Positions 13,448 through 24,943 are shown, counted from the first letter of the stretch. The stretch is DNA of 64,000 nt from Mercurialis annua (GCF_937616625.2 NC_065575.1:27713001-27777000); one strand, 5' to 3'. Notes: generated by a model from the sequence alone, not told the origin. Made by a program: numbers and translations.

Positions 13448-15112
13448 AACCTTGCTTGTCCCCAAGCAAGAATGTATTAAAATACAACTCAAACTAACAA
13501 ACTTAGCAATATTGAGAGTATCAACAATCATATTCCCGAATCAAGAATGAACAAATGCAAACGTCTAGCACCAACAACTATACACAATGCAAACAATTGA
13601 TCAATATAGTTGTAATGACATGTTCTGGAGACAAAGAGAATACAATTGCATTAGCCTAAGGTTGATCTCAACTACTCAAGCTTTCACCATCATCTACGGG
13701 ACATGCGAATATTTGGTTAAACAAAAATATTGGGTGATTCGTGGCAAATCAAACATAAGCATTGAACAAAGGCATTAAATTCCTCACAAGGTGTCACTCT
13801 ATTCACGCATGTGCTTAAAACAAAGAATTGAAGCACACAAAATACGAAACTCTCATAGGTTTGCTCATAGTCCTAAACTCCACTACTTAACTCGGTGATC
13901 GATAATTATCATATGGACTTTGTATGGGTTGCAACGTGGCCAAGGGTCGGGTAGGTCAAAGGTGATATTTTAGGCTAAAACTTGACTTGAAACTAGTTAG
14001 TAACATTAATCATCATTTGGCTAGCTTGGAATTTTAGCACAATTGAACTTTTTTTGAACTGTTATTACATTCTAATGCCTTTATTTCTTTTTCTTTCTTG
14101 CTCTCTATTGTTATTTTCTTGCAATTTTCTTCTCCTTTCTTATTTTTTTGTATATTTTTTTTCTTTCTTTCTTTTCTTTCTTACGCATAGAATTTCTCTT
14201 TTAAGCTCAAGTTCAAACTCTCTTATTTTCATCAAGCTACTACCTCATCCTCCTCACACTAGTTCTTAAGTCAAGTTCGGGTGTTTAAAGCGGAAATGGA
14301 GAAACGGGATTAATGAGTGAACATGGTAATATCAACAAAGGTTTAGGCCCAAACTTGTGTTTTCTAGAGGTAAAAGGGGTAAGCTTTTAAGTGGTCTCTA
14401 GAAATGGTTACACCTAATGCCATATTCATTTAATCATCAATCACTCAACAATGCAATCTCGAATGGACACCGAGCAAATTCTAGGAATTTCGGACAAACG
14501 ACACTCACAATAAACAATTAGGCTCAACATGCTCAAAAATAAATGTGGTGTTATGCCTCATGCTCAATTCCTATGTTCTTATGCCAAAACATGCCCAAAA
14601 TTAAGATAACAAGAATTTTTCAAAATTATCGCAAATCATGCATCCGTATTAAGCTAAGCCGTCAAATTCAAGAATCAACAACTAATGGTCAATTTCACCA
14701 CTATCCCTTTGCAACATGTCATACCAATACACATCTCATTAAGCATGCATTTGAGAATAATTGTTTAGGCTAGAAACATGCATTATGACATTCAACTACA
14801 AGAGATAGCAAAAGTTGATACATTTCAAATAATTGCCAAATTCACTAACTTTCACTAATAACATTTCAAGCTTGGTACAAGAGTTTAGTGGAGGTGAAAC
14901 AAACATCCTACAAGACTAGTCTTAAAACGACACAAACATAAGGAAAACACACCAACATAAAGCGATAAGTAAACACACAACATAAAGCGATAAAGATAGA
15001 GCGAGATACAATTTCACAACCCTCCTCACACTATTTCTAGCTTAGTCCCTAAGCAAGAAATAAAATAAAAGCAAGAAATTGTATGCGATAGAGTTAGAAA
15101 AAGCAAATCTCG
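13448..15112 (-). other. Non-coding 3' region of the Athila-like element
   Basis: Between the last ORF and the PPT there is about 1.67 kb without a convincing gene. It holds a T-rich/pyrimidine run (about 14054-14200) and two extra PPT-like motifs (14249-14261 and 15021-15033). Short ORFs here have no recognisable domain. Confidence 0.7.
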
Positions 15113-16453
15113 CTAGTCAAATGCCAGTGGATCCGGACATGGTGTAGGTGAAGGATAGCGTGGCCCTCCTTGGCCATTGAAGTAATCCCTAAGCTTCTCT
15201 TCTTGGCGTCTTTTTCTAGCCCGCTTATATTTCCACATCGCCCTTTGCTCTTTCATGAATCGGTGTTGTTCCGCCTCGAAACTTTCTGGCGCTTGTGGTT
15301 GCTCTTGGAACTCGGCCTCGGGAAAAGACTCCCACACCGGAAATTGCTCAACATTTTGATCTTCACCTAGGGCGCTTGATTCCGCCACATCTTTATCTTT
15401 TCTCCTCACACTCTCCTTTTATGGCCTTTGAATAGGCCCTTCCCCTTGCTCGGGTTCTTTCTCTACCTCTCTAGAGGCCCTCTCTCTAACACCATGGCGA
15501 TTCACGTACGCGACCCTATTAAAGTAAGGCACAATTTTTCCATTCTTGACAAATGATGATGCCGCAAGGTGCTCCATATTTATCATTCTTGGAGCTTCCA
15601 TCTTCACCTTGCTCCAATCGAAGCCATCAATCTTCCTAGCTAAGAACATCACAAACCACCCAAAACCATTCTTCTTGTTTGTCTCCGGTGCCTTAAGCAA
15701 CAACTTCATGAACCGAAAGACGAAGTTCACTTGGCACGTCATGTCTTCTGAGTGAAGCATTGCATGAAAGGCTAGCAAATCATCCCTTGCCACTTTACTA
15801 TACTCATTTCAACCACAAAATGTGTGACCATATCATATCATCACTACCACCCACGCGGTGTCCTTGATCTCATTGATTTTTGCCGTGTTGGAGTTGTAGG
15901 GAGTAAGATCTGTGAGCTCCTTTGAAACGGAGTCCTCATCATAGTCCAACCTTGAAGGCCAAGACTTAACTCTGCTTTTGACCATGTTAAAATCGTCTTC
16001 CATTTCACTCCAAGAGTAAGTACATTCATTCCCATTCAACCGATAAGAAAACTTAAACTTGAGCCCCTCGGATGGTTGTAGTGTTATGAAGAACTCATAG
16101 GTCAAAGCCTCACTATATTCATGTGGAAGTTCCGCCACCCTATCCAATTGCAAAGTATCGAGATAATCCTTGACTTCCTCTCGAATTCCCAATTTTTCCA
16201 TCGTGGCCCAATCAATTTGAAAAGGCGTTGCAAGCCCTCTTTTCACAAGTAGCTCAAATCGCTCTCCATCCGCAACGGAGCGAATTTCAAAAGGTGCATT
16301 AAACCGCTTGGTGAGCGATGCCGGCGTGTTGGAACTGAAAGTTCTTGCCCCGGAGGCGGTGAGCTTTCTTGGAGCACGAGTGGTTTGAGTAGGGGGTTCT
16401 TGAGGTTCCTTGGAGCTTCCATGAGATCGGGTTGGCTTCTTAGTGTTACCCAT
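15113..16453 (-). pseudogene. Athila ORF-1-type protein downstream of pol, three stops
   Basis: One minus-strand frame runs from ATG at 16453 (protein start MGNTKKPTRSH) to TAG at 15113-15115. It is interrupted by in-frame TGA at 15833-15835 and 15809-15811 and TAA at 15419-15421. The middle part, with LTYEFFITLQ and KFKFSYRLNG followed by an acidic SEMEDDFN stretch, has the character of the plant ATHILA ORF-1 family, which occupies the env-like position in this lineage. The C-terminal part is charged (RARKRRQEEKLRDY), probably helical. An in-frame extension upstream to 16699 has no family similarity I recognise, so I chose the internal ATG. I see no signal peptide or convincing membrane segment, so a true envelope function is not supported. 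Both TGA codons could come from CGA by C to T change. Confidence 0.75.
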
Positions 16454-17210
16454 GGCTAGAGCAAGCAAAAGGGTAGTCAGAAATGTGATAAAATTAAAGC
16501 TTCGCCGGAGTTTAGTGGTGGTTATAGGTGATGGAGAGTGTTTAGTTATGGTGTTCTTGAAGAGAGATAAAAAGTGTAGAGATTCTATTCTTGGAAAATA
16601 AGTGAGGAAGAAGATGAAGTGGGAATGGACATTTATGGTAAAGGAACACACTTGCTTTTTGAGTTTGAAAGTTGAAAGGTGTAGATGATGCCACTTCACT
16701 TATCCAAGTCAAATGCATTTTTTTTGTAATGTCTAGATGATGCCACCTCACCCATCCATGTGAAATTTTCTTCGACAAATAAGTTTAAGACCGCAAAATT
16801 TCAAATTTCCCCCTCTTCAAAAGTGGGGCTCGATCGAGCTCCTTCATTTAACTCTAGGGCTCGATCGAGCCCGTAATTCGAAGCTCTCATGAGCTTGGGG
16901 CTGCCAATTGCTCGATCGAGCCCTTGCTCAAAAAAATGGGGCTCGATCGAGCTCCTCTATTTGGGGCTCGGAAAAATAGACTTTTTTCGCGAAATACCTA
17001 CACACCAAAAACGAAACACACCCGACATTAACTTGAACAAAGACAAAGAAATCAAACACATAAAATCAAAGAAATCAAACACCTAAAAATGCAAAATCTC
17101 AAACTAAAAGCATAAAAAGAAAGAAACGAGGGCTAAGAAAACAAACCTCTCGAGATTGCCTCTCGAGTGCGCTTATTTAGAGTCGAAAGCCAGACTATCA
17201 CTTGGGGAAC
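16454..17210 (-). other. Spacer between pol and the last ORF, with palindrome cluster
   Basis: There is no gene in this stretch. Four perfect GCTCGATCGAGC palindromes lie at 16828, 16859, 16910 and 16941. The sequence between the first two (CTCCTTCATTTA...CTCTAGG) resembles that between the first two palindromes of the LTR cluster, so the module was duplicated within the element. An A-rich stretch follows (about 17010-17130). Confidence 0.75.
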
Positions 17211-18911
17211 TCAAGTAGGAGCAGTGAAGGATACCTCATCCTCCACTCGGTTAGTCAAAGGACCAAGATACGGCTTACACCGATGCCCATTGACTTTAAA
17301 GGTCTCGCCTTTAGAATTCTCCAATTCCACCGCTCCATGACTTGCCACATTCTTGATTTTAAATGGCCCACTCCATCGGGACTTAAGCTTGCCCGGAAAC
17401 AACTTCAATCTTGAGTTGTATAGCAACACAAAGGACCTCGCTTTCAAAACTTTAGGGGTGATATGAGCATCGTGCCATCGCTTTGTTTTCTCCTTATAGA
17501 GCTTTGCGTTTTCATACGCCATGAAGCGGAATTCATCCAAGTCGTTCAATTGAAGTAACCGCTTCTCCCCCGCCGCTTTAAAGTCGAAGTTCAACTTCTT
17601 TATTGCCCAATACGCTCTATGCTCAAGCTCTAGAGAGAGATGACACACCTTCCCATAGACAATACAAAATGGTGACATGCCGAGTAGAGTCTTGTAAGCC
17701 ATCCTATACGCCCACAATGCCTCATCCAACTTCAATGACCAATCTTTCCGAGAACCATTGACCGTTTTTTCCAAAATTCTTTTTAACTCACGATTGGAAA
17801 CCTCCACTTGCCCACTCGTTTGGGGATGATACGGGGTAGCTACCCGGTGGTGCACATTATACTTCCATATGAGAGCTTCGAATTGTCGGTTGCAAAAGTG
17901 CGAGCCACCGTCACTTATAATCACTCTAGGTGTCCCAAACCGATTCACAAGACGCTTGAGGAAATCTAGAACGACCTTGGCGTCATTTGTGGGTAAAGCC
18001 TCCGCTTCTACCCATTTTGACACATAGTCCACAAACACCAAGATGAAAGGTTTCCCGTGAGATGTCGGAAAGGGTCCCATGAAGTCTATTCCCCAAACGT
18101 CAAAAATTTCTACTTCTTGAACGGTGGTTAATGGCATCTCATCTCGTTTTGAGATATTTCCCATTCTTTGACATCTATCACAATGCCCAACAAACTCTTT
18201 CGCATCCCGGAATAGAGTCGGCCAAAAGAACCCGCTCTCAAGTACTCTAGCGGCGGTCCTTGCCGACCCATAATGCCCCGCATAATTGGACTCATGACAA
18301 GCACTCAATATGGGCATCACTTCTCCCAAACTCACACAACGTCGAATCATCCCATCACCATAAATTTTAAACAAATATGGTTCATCCCATAAATACACTT
18401 TCACGTCGGATATGAACTTTTTCCTTTGGTGATAATTCAAGTCCGGGGGCATAATTTGTGAAGATAAGTAATTGGCGAAGTCGGCATACCACGGTGTGTC
18501 CACTTCTCGAATCATCATAAGCGTTTCATCCGGAAACCACTCATTAATCTCCACACCAACAGGAATCAGTTCCGGATTCTCAAATCTCGATAGGTGGTCC
18601 GCTACTACATTCTCCGTGCCCTTTTTATCCCGGATTTCTATGTCAAACTCTTGCATCAAAAGTATCCACCGAATAAGTCTTGGCTTGGCGTCTTGCTTGG
18701 TGAAAAGGTATCTCAAAGCGGCATGGTCGGTGTAAACGATACACTTTGAACCAAGCAAGTATTGCCTAAATTTATCCAAGGTAAATACCACCGCCAACAT
18801 TTCCTTTTCGGTGGTAGTGTAATGAAGTTGAGCTCCTGCCATAGTTCGGCTCGCATAATAAATCACGTGAACCCTCTTATCCTTCCTTTGACCCAATACA
18901 CAGCCCAAAGC
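17211..18911 (-). pseudogene. Pol, C-terminal part: RNase H and integrase
   Basis: A 565-codon open segment of the pol frame. RNase H (gypsy type) starts just before the stop at 18912, with DASD there and [30 protein letters not shown] and ADHLSR following. The integrase zinc finger has the [10 protein letters not shown] and HCDRCQR ends of an HHCC motif. The catalytic core shows the DDE triad: the D of GIDFMGPF, the D of SDGGSHF and the E of GQVEVSNRE. The C-terminal domain with [11 protein letters not shown] follows. The stretch ends at TGA 17211-17213. The domain itself looks intact, but it can only be read through the upstream stop at 18912-18914. Confidence 0.95.
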
Positions 18912-20060
18912 TTAGTCACTCGCATCACACATAAGCTCAAAGGGTAAGCTCCAATCCGGAGACGAAATAATAGGCGCGGTCACAAGAGCCTCTTTCAACT
19001 TCTCAAACGCCTCATGACACTCCTTGGTAAAATCAAAAGGGGCATCTTTCACTAACAAGCTTATTACGGGCCTCGCAATAGATGAAAAATCCTTAATGAA
19101 TCGGCGATAAAAACCCGCACGGCCCAAGAATGCCCGGAGTCCCTTAACCGTGACCGGAGCAACTAACTTCTCAATAACCTCCGTTTTCGCTCTATCAACC
19201 TCGATACCCGCTTCCGAAATCTTATGCCCAAGCACAACTCCTTGTTCAACCATAAAATGGCATTTCTCCCAATTAAGCACCAAGTTGGTCTCCTCACATC
19301 GTGCTAACACACGATCAAGATTTGCCAAACAACTATCAAACGAATCGCCGAAAATGGAAAAGTCGTCCATGAACACCTCCATTATATCTTCAACCATATC
19401 ATTGAAGATTGAGGTCATGCATTGTTGAAATGTGGCGGGTGCGTTGCATAGACCGAAAGGCATTCGTCGGGAGGCAAAGGTACAGTTGGGGCATGTGAAA
19501 GTCGTCTTCTCTTGGTCTTCCGGAAAAATTAATATTTGGTTATATTCGGAGTACCCGTCGAGAAAATAATAGAACTTGTGACCCGCTACTCTTTCTAAAA
19601 TTTGATCGATAAATGGTAGCGGAAATTGATCTTTTTTAGTTTCTGCGTTGAGCTTTCGATAAACGATGCATACTCTCCAACCGGTTACCGTCCTTGTGGA
19701 GATTTGCTCTCCCTTATCATTCTCCACCACCGTTATACCTCCCTTTTTAGGCACACATTGAATCGGGCTAACCCACCCACTATCCGAAATAGGGTAGATT
19801 CTCCCGGCGTCGAGGAGCTTGACGATCTCTTTATGGACAACTTCCTTCATATTCGGATTCAATCTTCTTTGCCTTTGAGTTGACTTCTTTGACTCGTCTT
19901 CAAGATGAATCTTGTGCATCACAACTTGAGGGCTTATCCCTCGGATGTCGGAAATTTGGCATCCCATGGCCAACACATGATCTTTCTCCACTTGGACAAC
20001 TCTTCTCTCTTGAACTTTAGATAGCTTGTCGGAGATGATGATAGGTATAGTTTCATTTTC
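18912..20060 (-). pseudogene. Pol: reverse transcriptase
   Basis: Same frame as the flanking protease and RNase H. RT landmarks are KLLDAGRIYPISDS, WVSPIQCVPKKGG, GWRVCIVYRKLN (normally an R-D-Y-R-K-L-N type motif), PFGLCNAPATFQ and the catalytic VFMDDFSIFG (an FMDD form of the YxDD box). A connection region with FLGRAGFYRRFIKDFSSIA follows. It is bounded upstream by TGA 20061-20063 and ends at TAG 18912-18914, which falls at the start of RNase H (DASD then stop). RT copies the element RNA into cDNA in cytoplasmic particles; this copy is interrupted. Confidence 0.95.
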
Positions 20061-21551
20061 TCAAACAAAGGTGTACCAAAAATGAGGTGGAAGTGGTTTC
20101 ATTTCAACAATAGGAGGTACCTTGGAAGATGGTGTCGTCACACCCTTGCTCTTTCCCAATTCCTCCGGTTGAGGCTCATTTTCTTCGGTATAATCATCAC
20201 TTGACCCCTCGGATTGAAACGTGACTTGAGCGACCTTAGAAAAACCAAAATCCCTCTCTTTACTGGGGAGCTCGATCGAGCAAGAAGGGCGAGGGTTCAA
20301 GCTCGATCGAGCTTGACATGAGAAGCCCTCCTTTTTACAAAACAGGGAGGGCTCAATCGAGCAGAGGAGAGCTCGATCGAGCTCCACTGATGAAACCTCA
20401 TTTTTCTTAAAAATTTCCCCCATTTCTTGATTCAAAGCTTCCATGTTTGCCTCAAGTTGATCCCTCACAAGTTCATCCACCAATTCAATCCTCATACACT
20501 CCTCCTCCTCGATGGTATTCCGCATCACTCTCTTCATATCAAACTCCACACTTTCCTCATCAATTCTCAAGGTAAGCTTGCCGGCATGAACATCGATAAG
20601 AGCACGCCCGATATTCATGAAAGGGCGACCAAGGATCATGGGGCATTCCTTGTCTACCGCATAGTCTAGGATCACAAAATCCACCGGAAAGATGAATTTA
20701 TCCACTTTAACAAGCACGTCTTCCACTATCCCATACGGCTTCTTGAGAGAGTGATCGGCAAGTTGCAATACCATCGAGGTGCGCTTCACCGGTTGCTCAC
20801 CAAACAAATACCTAAAAAGAAACAAGGGCATCAAATTAATACTTGCACCAAGATCACATAAGCAATTAATAGCATTCATATTTCCTATAGTGCAAGGGAT
20901 AGAAAAACTCCCTGGATCCTTAAGCTTTGTCGGTAAGTTGCTTTGGATTATGGAACTACAACTTTCCGTGAGAGGTATTGTCCCGCCTTGCTCCCAACTA
21001 TGCTTGTTCATAATTATGTCTTTCAAGAACTTCGCGTATTGAGGCATCTCTCGGAGTGCATCCGCCAAGTTTAAGTTGATTTGTAGCTTTTTGAACACCT
21101 CAAGGAACTTATGAAATTTTTCATTATCTGGAGCTTTCCTCAACCGGCTCGGGAAGGGAACATTTAGCATAAAGGGTGGAGGAGGTGGTGGTCTAACATA
21201 CGGTTCGTCAATATCAACAACCGCCTCCTCGCAACCCTTAGGTAAGTCCCGACTTGAACTATCAACATCAATCAAAATTTGTGGCTCTTCCTCTTCAACC
21301 ACATGCTTCTTTCCATTAGCTTTCTCAAGGTTCCTCCCGCTTCGAAGCTCTACCGCCTTTAGTTGCTCCCTCGGATTATTTTCCGTAGTGGAGGGGAATC
21401 CCCCTTGAGGTTTACCTTGAAGTGAAATTGTCATTTGGGAGATTTGAGTTTCCAAATGATGAATAGTGGAGGCTTGGTTCTTCTCCCTTTGCTCCATTTT
21501 TTCCAACTTCTCTAGTACTTTGGAAAGAATATTACCCTCATCCGTATTCTT
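20061..21551 (-). pseudogene. Aspartic protease region of gag-pol
   Basis: Continues in the pol frame after a TAA at 21552-21554. An N-terminal coiled-coil-like stretch (EKMEQREKNQ...LETQISQM) and a linker with proline runs precede the protease. The catalytic loop is CDLGASINLMP, where Athila-type enzymes have D-L-G-A-S rather than D-T/S-G. The ILGRPFMNIGRALID flap/helix region follows. The protease would release gag and pol proteins. Downstream, the linker to RT contains three perfect GCTCGATCGAGC palindromes and one near-copy (20270-20382), translated as repeated S-I-E. The region ends at TGA 20061-20063. Confidence 0.9.
20270..20382. repeat. Palindrome cluster inside the pro-RT linker coding region
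   Basis: GCTCGATCGAGC is perfect at 20270, 20301 and 20371. A GCTCAATCGAGC variant lies at 20351. The order perfect, perfect, CAATCG variant, perfect is the same as in the 3' LTR. Confidence 0.75.
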
Positions 21552-22921
21552 TTATGGATGAAATTCGGGAGGGTGTTGAGGTCTCCCACCATAATTGTTT
21601 TCTTGCCCTTGGTTGTTATGATAGGGAGCTTGTTGTTGGGGCCTATTCCCACTTTGGAAGCTAGGACCCGCTTGTTGGTGCGCTTGAACATTTCCTTGTC
21701 CCTCTTGATTTCTCCACCCGAAATTAGGATGGTTCCTCCATCCGGGATTATAGGTATTAGAGTAGGGATCATTTCCTTGCCTTTGACCTCCCACATAACT
21801 CACTTGTTCACTCCACGCTTGTCCCGTGGCATAACACTCACCACTACTATGATTGAAGTCCCCACAATGTTCACATCCCACTTGGACATATGCCACCGGA
21901 GCATTCCGGGGGTTCACTTGCTTCTTCAAGGCATCGACTTGGCGTTGCAAAGATGCATTCATGGCTTTTATGGCTTCAACTCTTTTGATTGGTCTGTCAT
22001 CAATGCTTTTTGAGCCGGATGCCTTCTTCTTTCCGAGGACCAATTGCTACTCACCATAGCCAATTTCTCAACCAATTCATTTGCTTCCTCATACGTCTTT
22101 TGCATCAAAGAACCTCCCGATGCCGAATCAATGGTAGACCGTGTAATCTCACCCAAACCATTATAGAATATTTGGAGCACATGCTCCCTTGCAAGGCGAT
22201 GATGAGGGACGTGCCTTTGGAGATCCTTGAACCTCTCCCAAGTTTCATAAAGAGATTCCCCCTCATATTGATAATAGTCGATGATGTCTTTGGTCAACTT
22301 TGCGGTTCTTCTCATCGGAAAGTACTTATGGAGGAAAGCTTGAGCGAGATCCCGTCAATTATGGATTAATGCATTACGTAACGAACGAAGCCATAAGCTT
22401 GTCTTGTCTCTTAGTGAGAATGGAAACATTCAGAGATTGATTTGATCGGCGGTTACATTATGAAGCTTGAACGTATCCAACACCCCCAAGAACTTCGCCA
22501 TATGTTCATTCGGATCCTCACTTGGTAACCCATAGAATTGGCACCGATTCTCTAGGAGTTGAATCGTGCTAGGCTTGATTTCAAAGGTAGCTGCTCTAAC
22601 CGGTTGAGCAAAACATCCATATGTGGCATTATCCACATCCGGGAGGAAGAAATATCCCAAAGTTTGCCTTGGCGGTTGATTTCCTTGAGCTTGAGGGCGG
22701 TCTTCCCCTTGGTGCTCTTGCCGAATTCTCTCATCGAGTGAAGGAGGCGGATGTTGCCTCACTCCATCGACTTGAGGATGATATTGCTCTTCCTCATAGT
22801 CATCTTCCCCATGTTCCATGATAACGGGTCCACGATTCTCCCGCCTCACACTTCTTTCAAAGTTTCTGGGGTCGTCTTGAAACGGTTCTAGCGGAAGATT
22901 AGCTCTTCGTGTATTGTGCAT
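21552..22921 (-). pseudogene. Gag of the Athila-like element, two stops and a frameshift
   Basis: Starts at ATG 22921 (MHNTRRANLPLEP), 151 bp inside the PBS. The capsid-like region shows FEIKPSTIQLLENRCQFYGL and HMAKFLGVLDTFK, then FPFSLRDKTSLWLRSL and FKDLQRHVPHH, the plant retrotransposon gag fold. In-frame TGA codons occur at 22430-22432 and 22355-22357; the second replaces a tryptophan usual in this family. A frameshift near 22030 moves the reading into the pol frame. After it comes a zinc knuckle CEHCGDFNHSSGEC (CX2CX4HX4C) for RNA binding, then a Q/N/G-rich tail to TAA 21552-21554. After the shift, everything down to 17211 is one frame, so gag-pol was probably a single polyprotein. Confidence 0.92.
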
Positions 22922-23071
22922 ACACTATAGTTGATCTCCTACACAAACAAGAACAAGCAAACCACGCGTAAACCCGGAAAAACTCAAACAAACAATAGTA
23001 ACAAAAACAGAAATTAAAACTAAATCGACCGAATTACAACTAATTTCAATCAATCAACAAACACTCTTCAC
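22922..23071 (-). other. 5' leader between PBS and gag
   Basis: About 150 bp of A-rich untranslated leader on the minus strand between the primer site and the gag ATG. No further feature seen. Confidence 0.7.
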
Positions 23072-23089
23072 TCCCCGGCAACGGCGCCA
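23072..23089 (-). other. Primer binding site of the Athila-like element
   Basis: Minus strand TGGCGCCGTTGCCGGGGA, 6 bp inside the 5' LTR. This TGG-starting sequence is the form widely seen in Athila-type elements and would pair with a tRNA 3' end. Confidence 0.88.
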
Positions 23090-23468
23090 AAAACTTGTTG
23101 GCAATTTTACTCGCCAACTCATAGTAAATCCGGAAGTCGGATGTCGATCCCACGAGGACTAAAGCATGGGATTTAGCCAACCATGGCTAAATCAATAACA
23201 ATCAAACAATAAGAACAAAAAATCATTCAGGGGATAGATCTAATTACATTTGTAGAAACTCAAGTAAATAGCATTCAATAAGATAAAACATCAATAATAA
23301 ATGAGAATCAATCTTCAATAATGAACTTAAACATTCAACAATTGAGTAATTGCAATTGTAGAAGATGGCTCAAAGCCTTAGAATTTACTAAAACTATAGA
23401 AATATTCAAAAGAAATTAAGAGTAATGTCTAGAGAATGATTCATAACCAAAAATAGAGATAAAAGGCA

Positions 23469-23476
23469 TTATATAT
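23469..23476 (-). promoter_or_regulatory. LTR TATA box (5' LTR copy)
   Basis: Minus-strand ATATATAA, 632 bp from the LTR start as in the partner LTR. This is the likely core promoter of the genomic RNA. Confidence 0.6.
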
Positions 23477-23594
23477 GGCTCACAAAAGAGGAAATAAAGT
23501 TCCAAGTACCTAGGTGTGTTGGGCCAAATCCGGAATGGGTCCACCTTGTCTTTTAGCATGAAAAAGATCCAAATCCCATGTGTCTTCAGGGAAG

Positions 23595-23690
23595 GCTCGA
23601 TCAAGCCCCTTCATTAATCAGCTCATGGCTCGATTGAGCCCATTGTGCGAAGGGTTAGGGCTCAATCGAGCAAGGCAAGCTCGATCGAGC
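23595..23690. promoter_or_regulatory. Palindrome cluster in U3 of the 5' LTR, partly decayed
   Basis: Four 12-bp sites: GCTCGATCAAGC (23595), GCTCGATTGAGC (23628), GCTCAATCGAGC (23660) and GCTCGATCGAGC (23679). They are upstream of the TATA box on the minus strand. Confidence 0.6.
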
Positions 23691-24921
23691 CCTCAGAACT
23701 CGAAAGAGGAAATTGCTGCAGAACCGCTGACTTTAAATATTCATAACTCCTCGTAAAAACCTTAAAATGAGCTGATTCTTGAACCGTTAGAAAGCTTAGA
23801 ATGTCTACTTCACCTCTCATGAAGAACACAATTTCATTGGAAGCCTATATCTAGTTCAAATTCATCAATTAGTGCAGCGGGGTCGGATTTTCACATGCGT
23901 TCTTGCCATCTCTTTGATCCACTACTTAGCCCTTTCTCGGATTTGTTGATTCTAACTTCTTTTAGGCCCAAAAGACTTCGTATTTCTCCATTTTATCTAT
24001 AGCACAAACACACGCAATAAGACATACGAAATAGCCGAAACGCGTGGCAAAACAAATAGAAGTGATACGGAAAACAGATAGAAACATAGGAGTATTTTAC
24101 TCCAATCACATATCACAACTCAGCACCTTCTACATACATCATTACAGAGTGGCATATCACTTACATAAATATCAAACCATTTAAGCATAACTAAATCACC
24201 ATTTCGTCACAAAACCAAATCTCAAAACAATTTTAACAACAAACACTTTAATGCATCATTTATCAAATGAAATGACTATCCAATATCCAAAAAGGCATAT
24301 TACATTTATCAATAATGAATCAATATCTCATAAGCATAAAAGCTTTACAACAATCAAATAATCATATAGATTCAAATCAACACCTCGTTCATTATAAACA
24401 ACATTTAGCTAAGCACCTTTCAGTCATATTCCAAAACAATTTAATAACTGATTTCAAACACAGTAAATCTTCACATATTGAATATTAAAATAATAATTCA
24501 ATCTCAGTAGCAAAGGTAGCATATCTTCACATTGGACATAAAATCAAATATAGCTTTACACCAATACATTGAATATTTCATATATAAAATAAATATACTT
24601 CACTTAATATTTAATAGTAATAGTATAAACTCACAGTTCTTTCGCTAATCCAAACTTTAGCGAGAAAATGGTCGGAGCACGACGAACCAAAAAAGATGTC
24701 TTGGCCGAAACTTAAGTCACAGGTTCGATATATTTTCCGGCCTAATTTCATAAAACAAATGGTAGAGTTGAAGAGGACGTGGATATCTTTGATTTGATAT
24801 AAAGAACATCAAATTTTGATACCGGAGTAGAGAGATATCGACCAAACAAGCTCGACGTATCAAAGTCGTTTTTCAGAGAATATATCGATCAGAGAAGAAA
24901 ACGTACTATAAATGTTTTCTA

Positions 24922-24929
24922 TATATATA
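24922..24929 (-). promoter_or_regulatory. Putative TATA box of LTR-2
   Basis: A TATATATA core in an AT-rich stretch just downstream, on the minus strand, of the CACGTG cluster. Inferred from position. Confidence 0.4.
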
Positions 24930-24943
24930 GACTAATATATCAC

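Larger units (their letters stand above)
11803..24108 (-). mobile_element. Athila-lineage Ty3/gypsy LTR retrotransposon, full length, decayed
   Basis: The element is 12.3 kb and flanked by a perfect 5-bp duplication CATAT (11798-11802 and 24109-24113). On the minus strand the order is 5' LTR (24108-23096), PBS, gag, protease, RT, RNase H, integrase, an Athila ORF-1-type ORF, PPT, 3' LTR (13432-11803). The order protease-RT-RNase H-integrase is that of Ty3/gypsy elements. The PBS sequence, the DLGAS protease site and the ORF downstream of pol place it in the Athila lineage. The gag-pol frame carries several stops and one frameshift, so this copy cannot encode a full polyprotein. Confidence 0.93.
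23096..24108 (-). repeat. 5' LTR of the Athila-like element (1013 bp)
   Basis: Minus-strand TGATTGGAG...GCCAACA. It is homologous to 11803-13432 but lacks an internal segment of about 617 bp near position 23160. U3 palindromes are at 23595, 23628, 23660 and 23679. Only the last is perfect; two others differ from the 3' LTR copy by CG to CA or TG changes. Confidence 0.9.

Noticed and set aside
14054..14269. Small membrane protein (hydrophobic, Leu/Phe/Ser-rich)
   Set aside because: Encoded by a T-rich pyrimidine tract in the 3' region of the retrotransposon, antisense to the element; composition artefact.
15113..16699. Retroviral envelope gene
   Set aside because: The position matches, but I see no signal peptide, cleavage site or anchor, and the motifs fit the ATHILA ORF-1 family instead.
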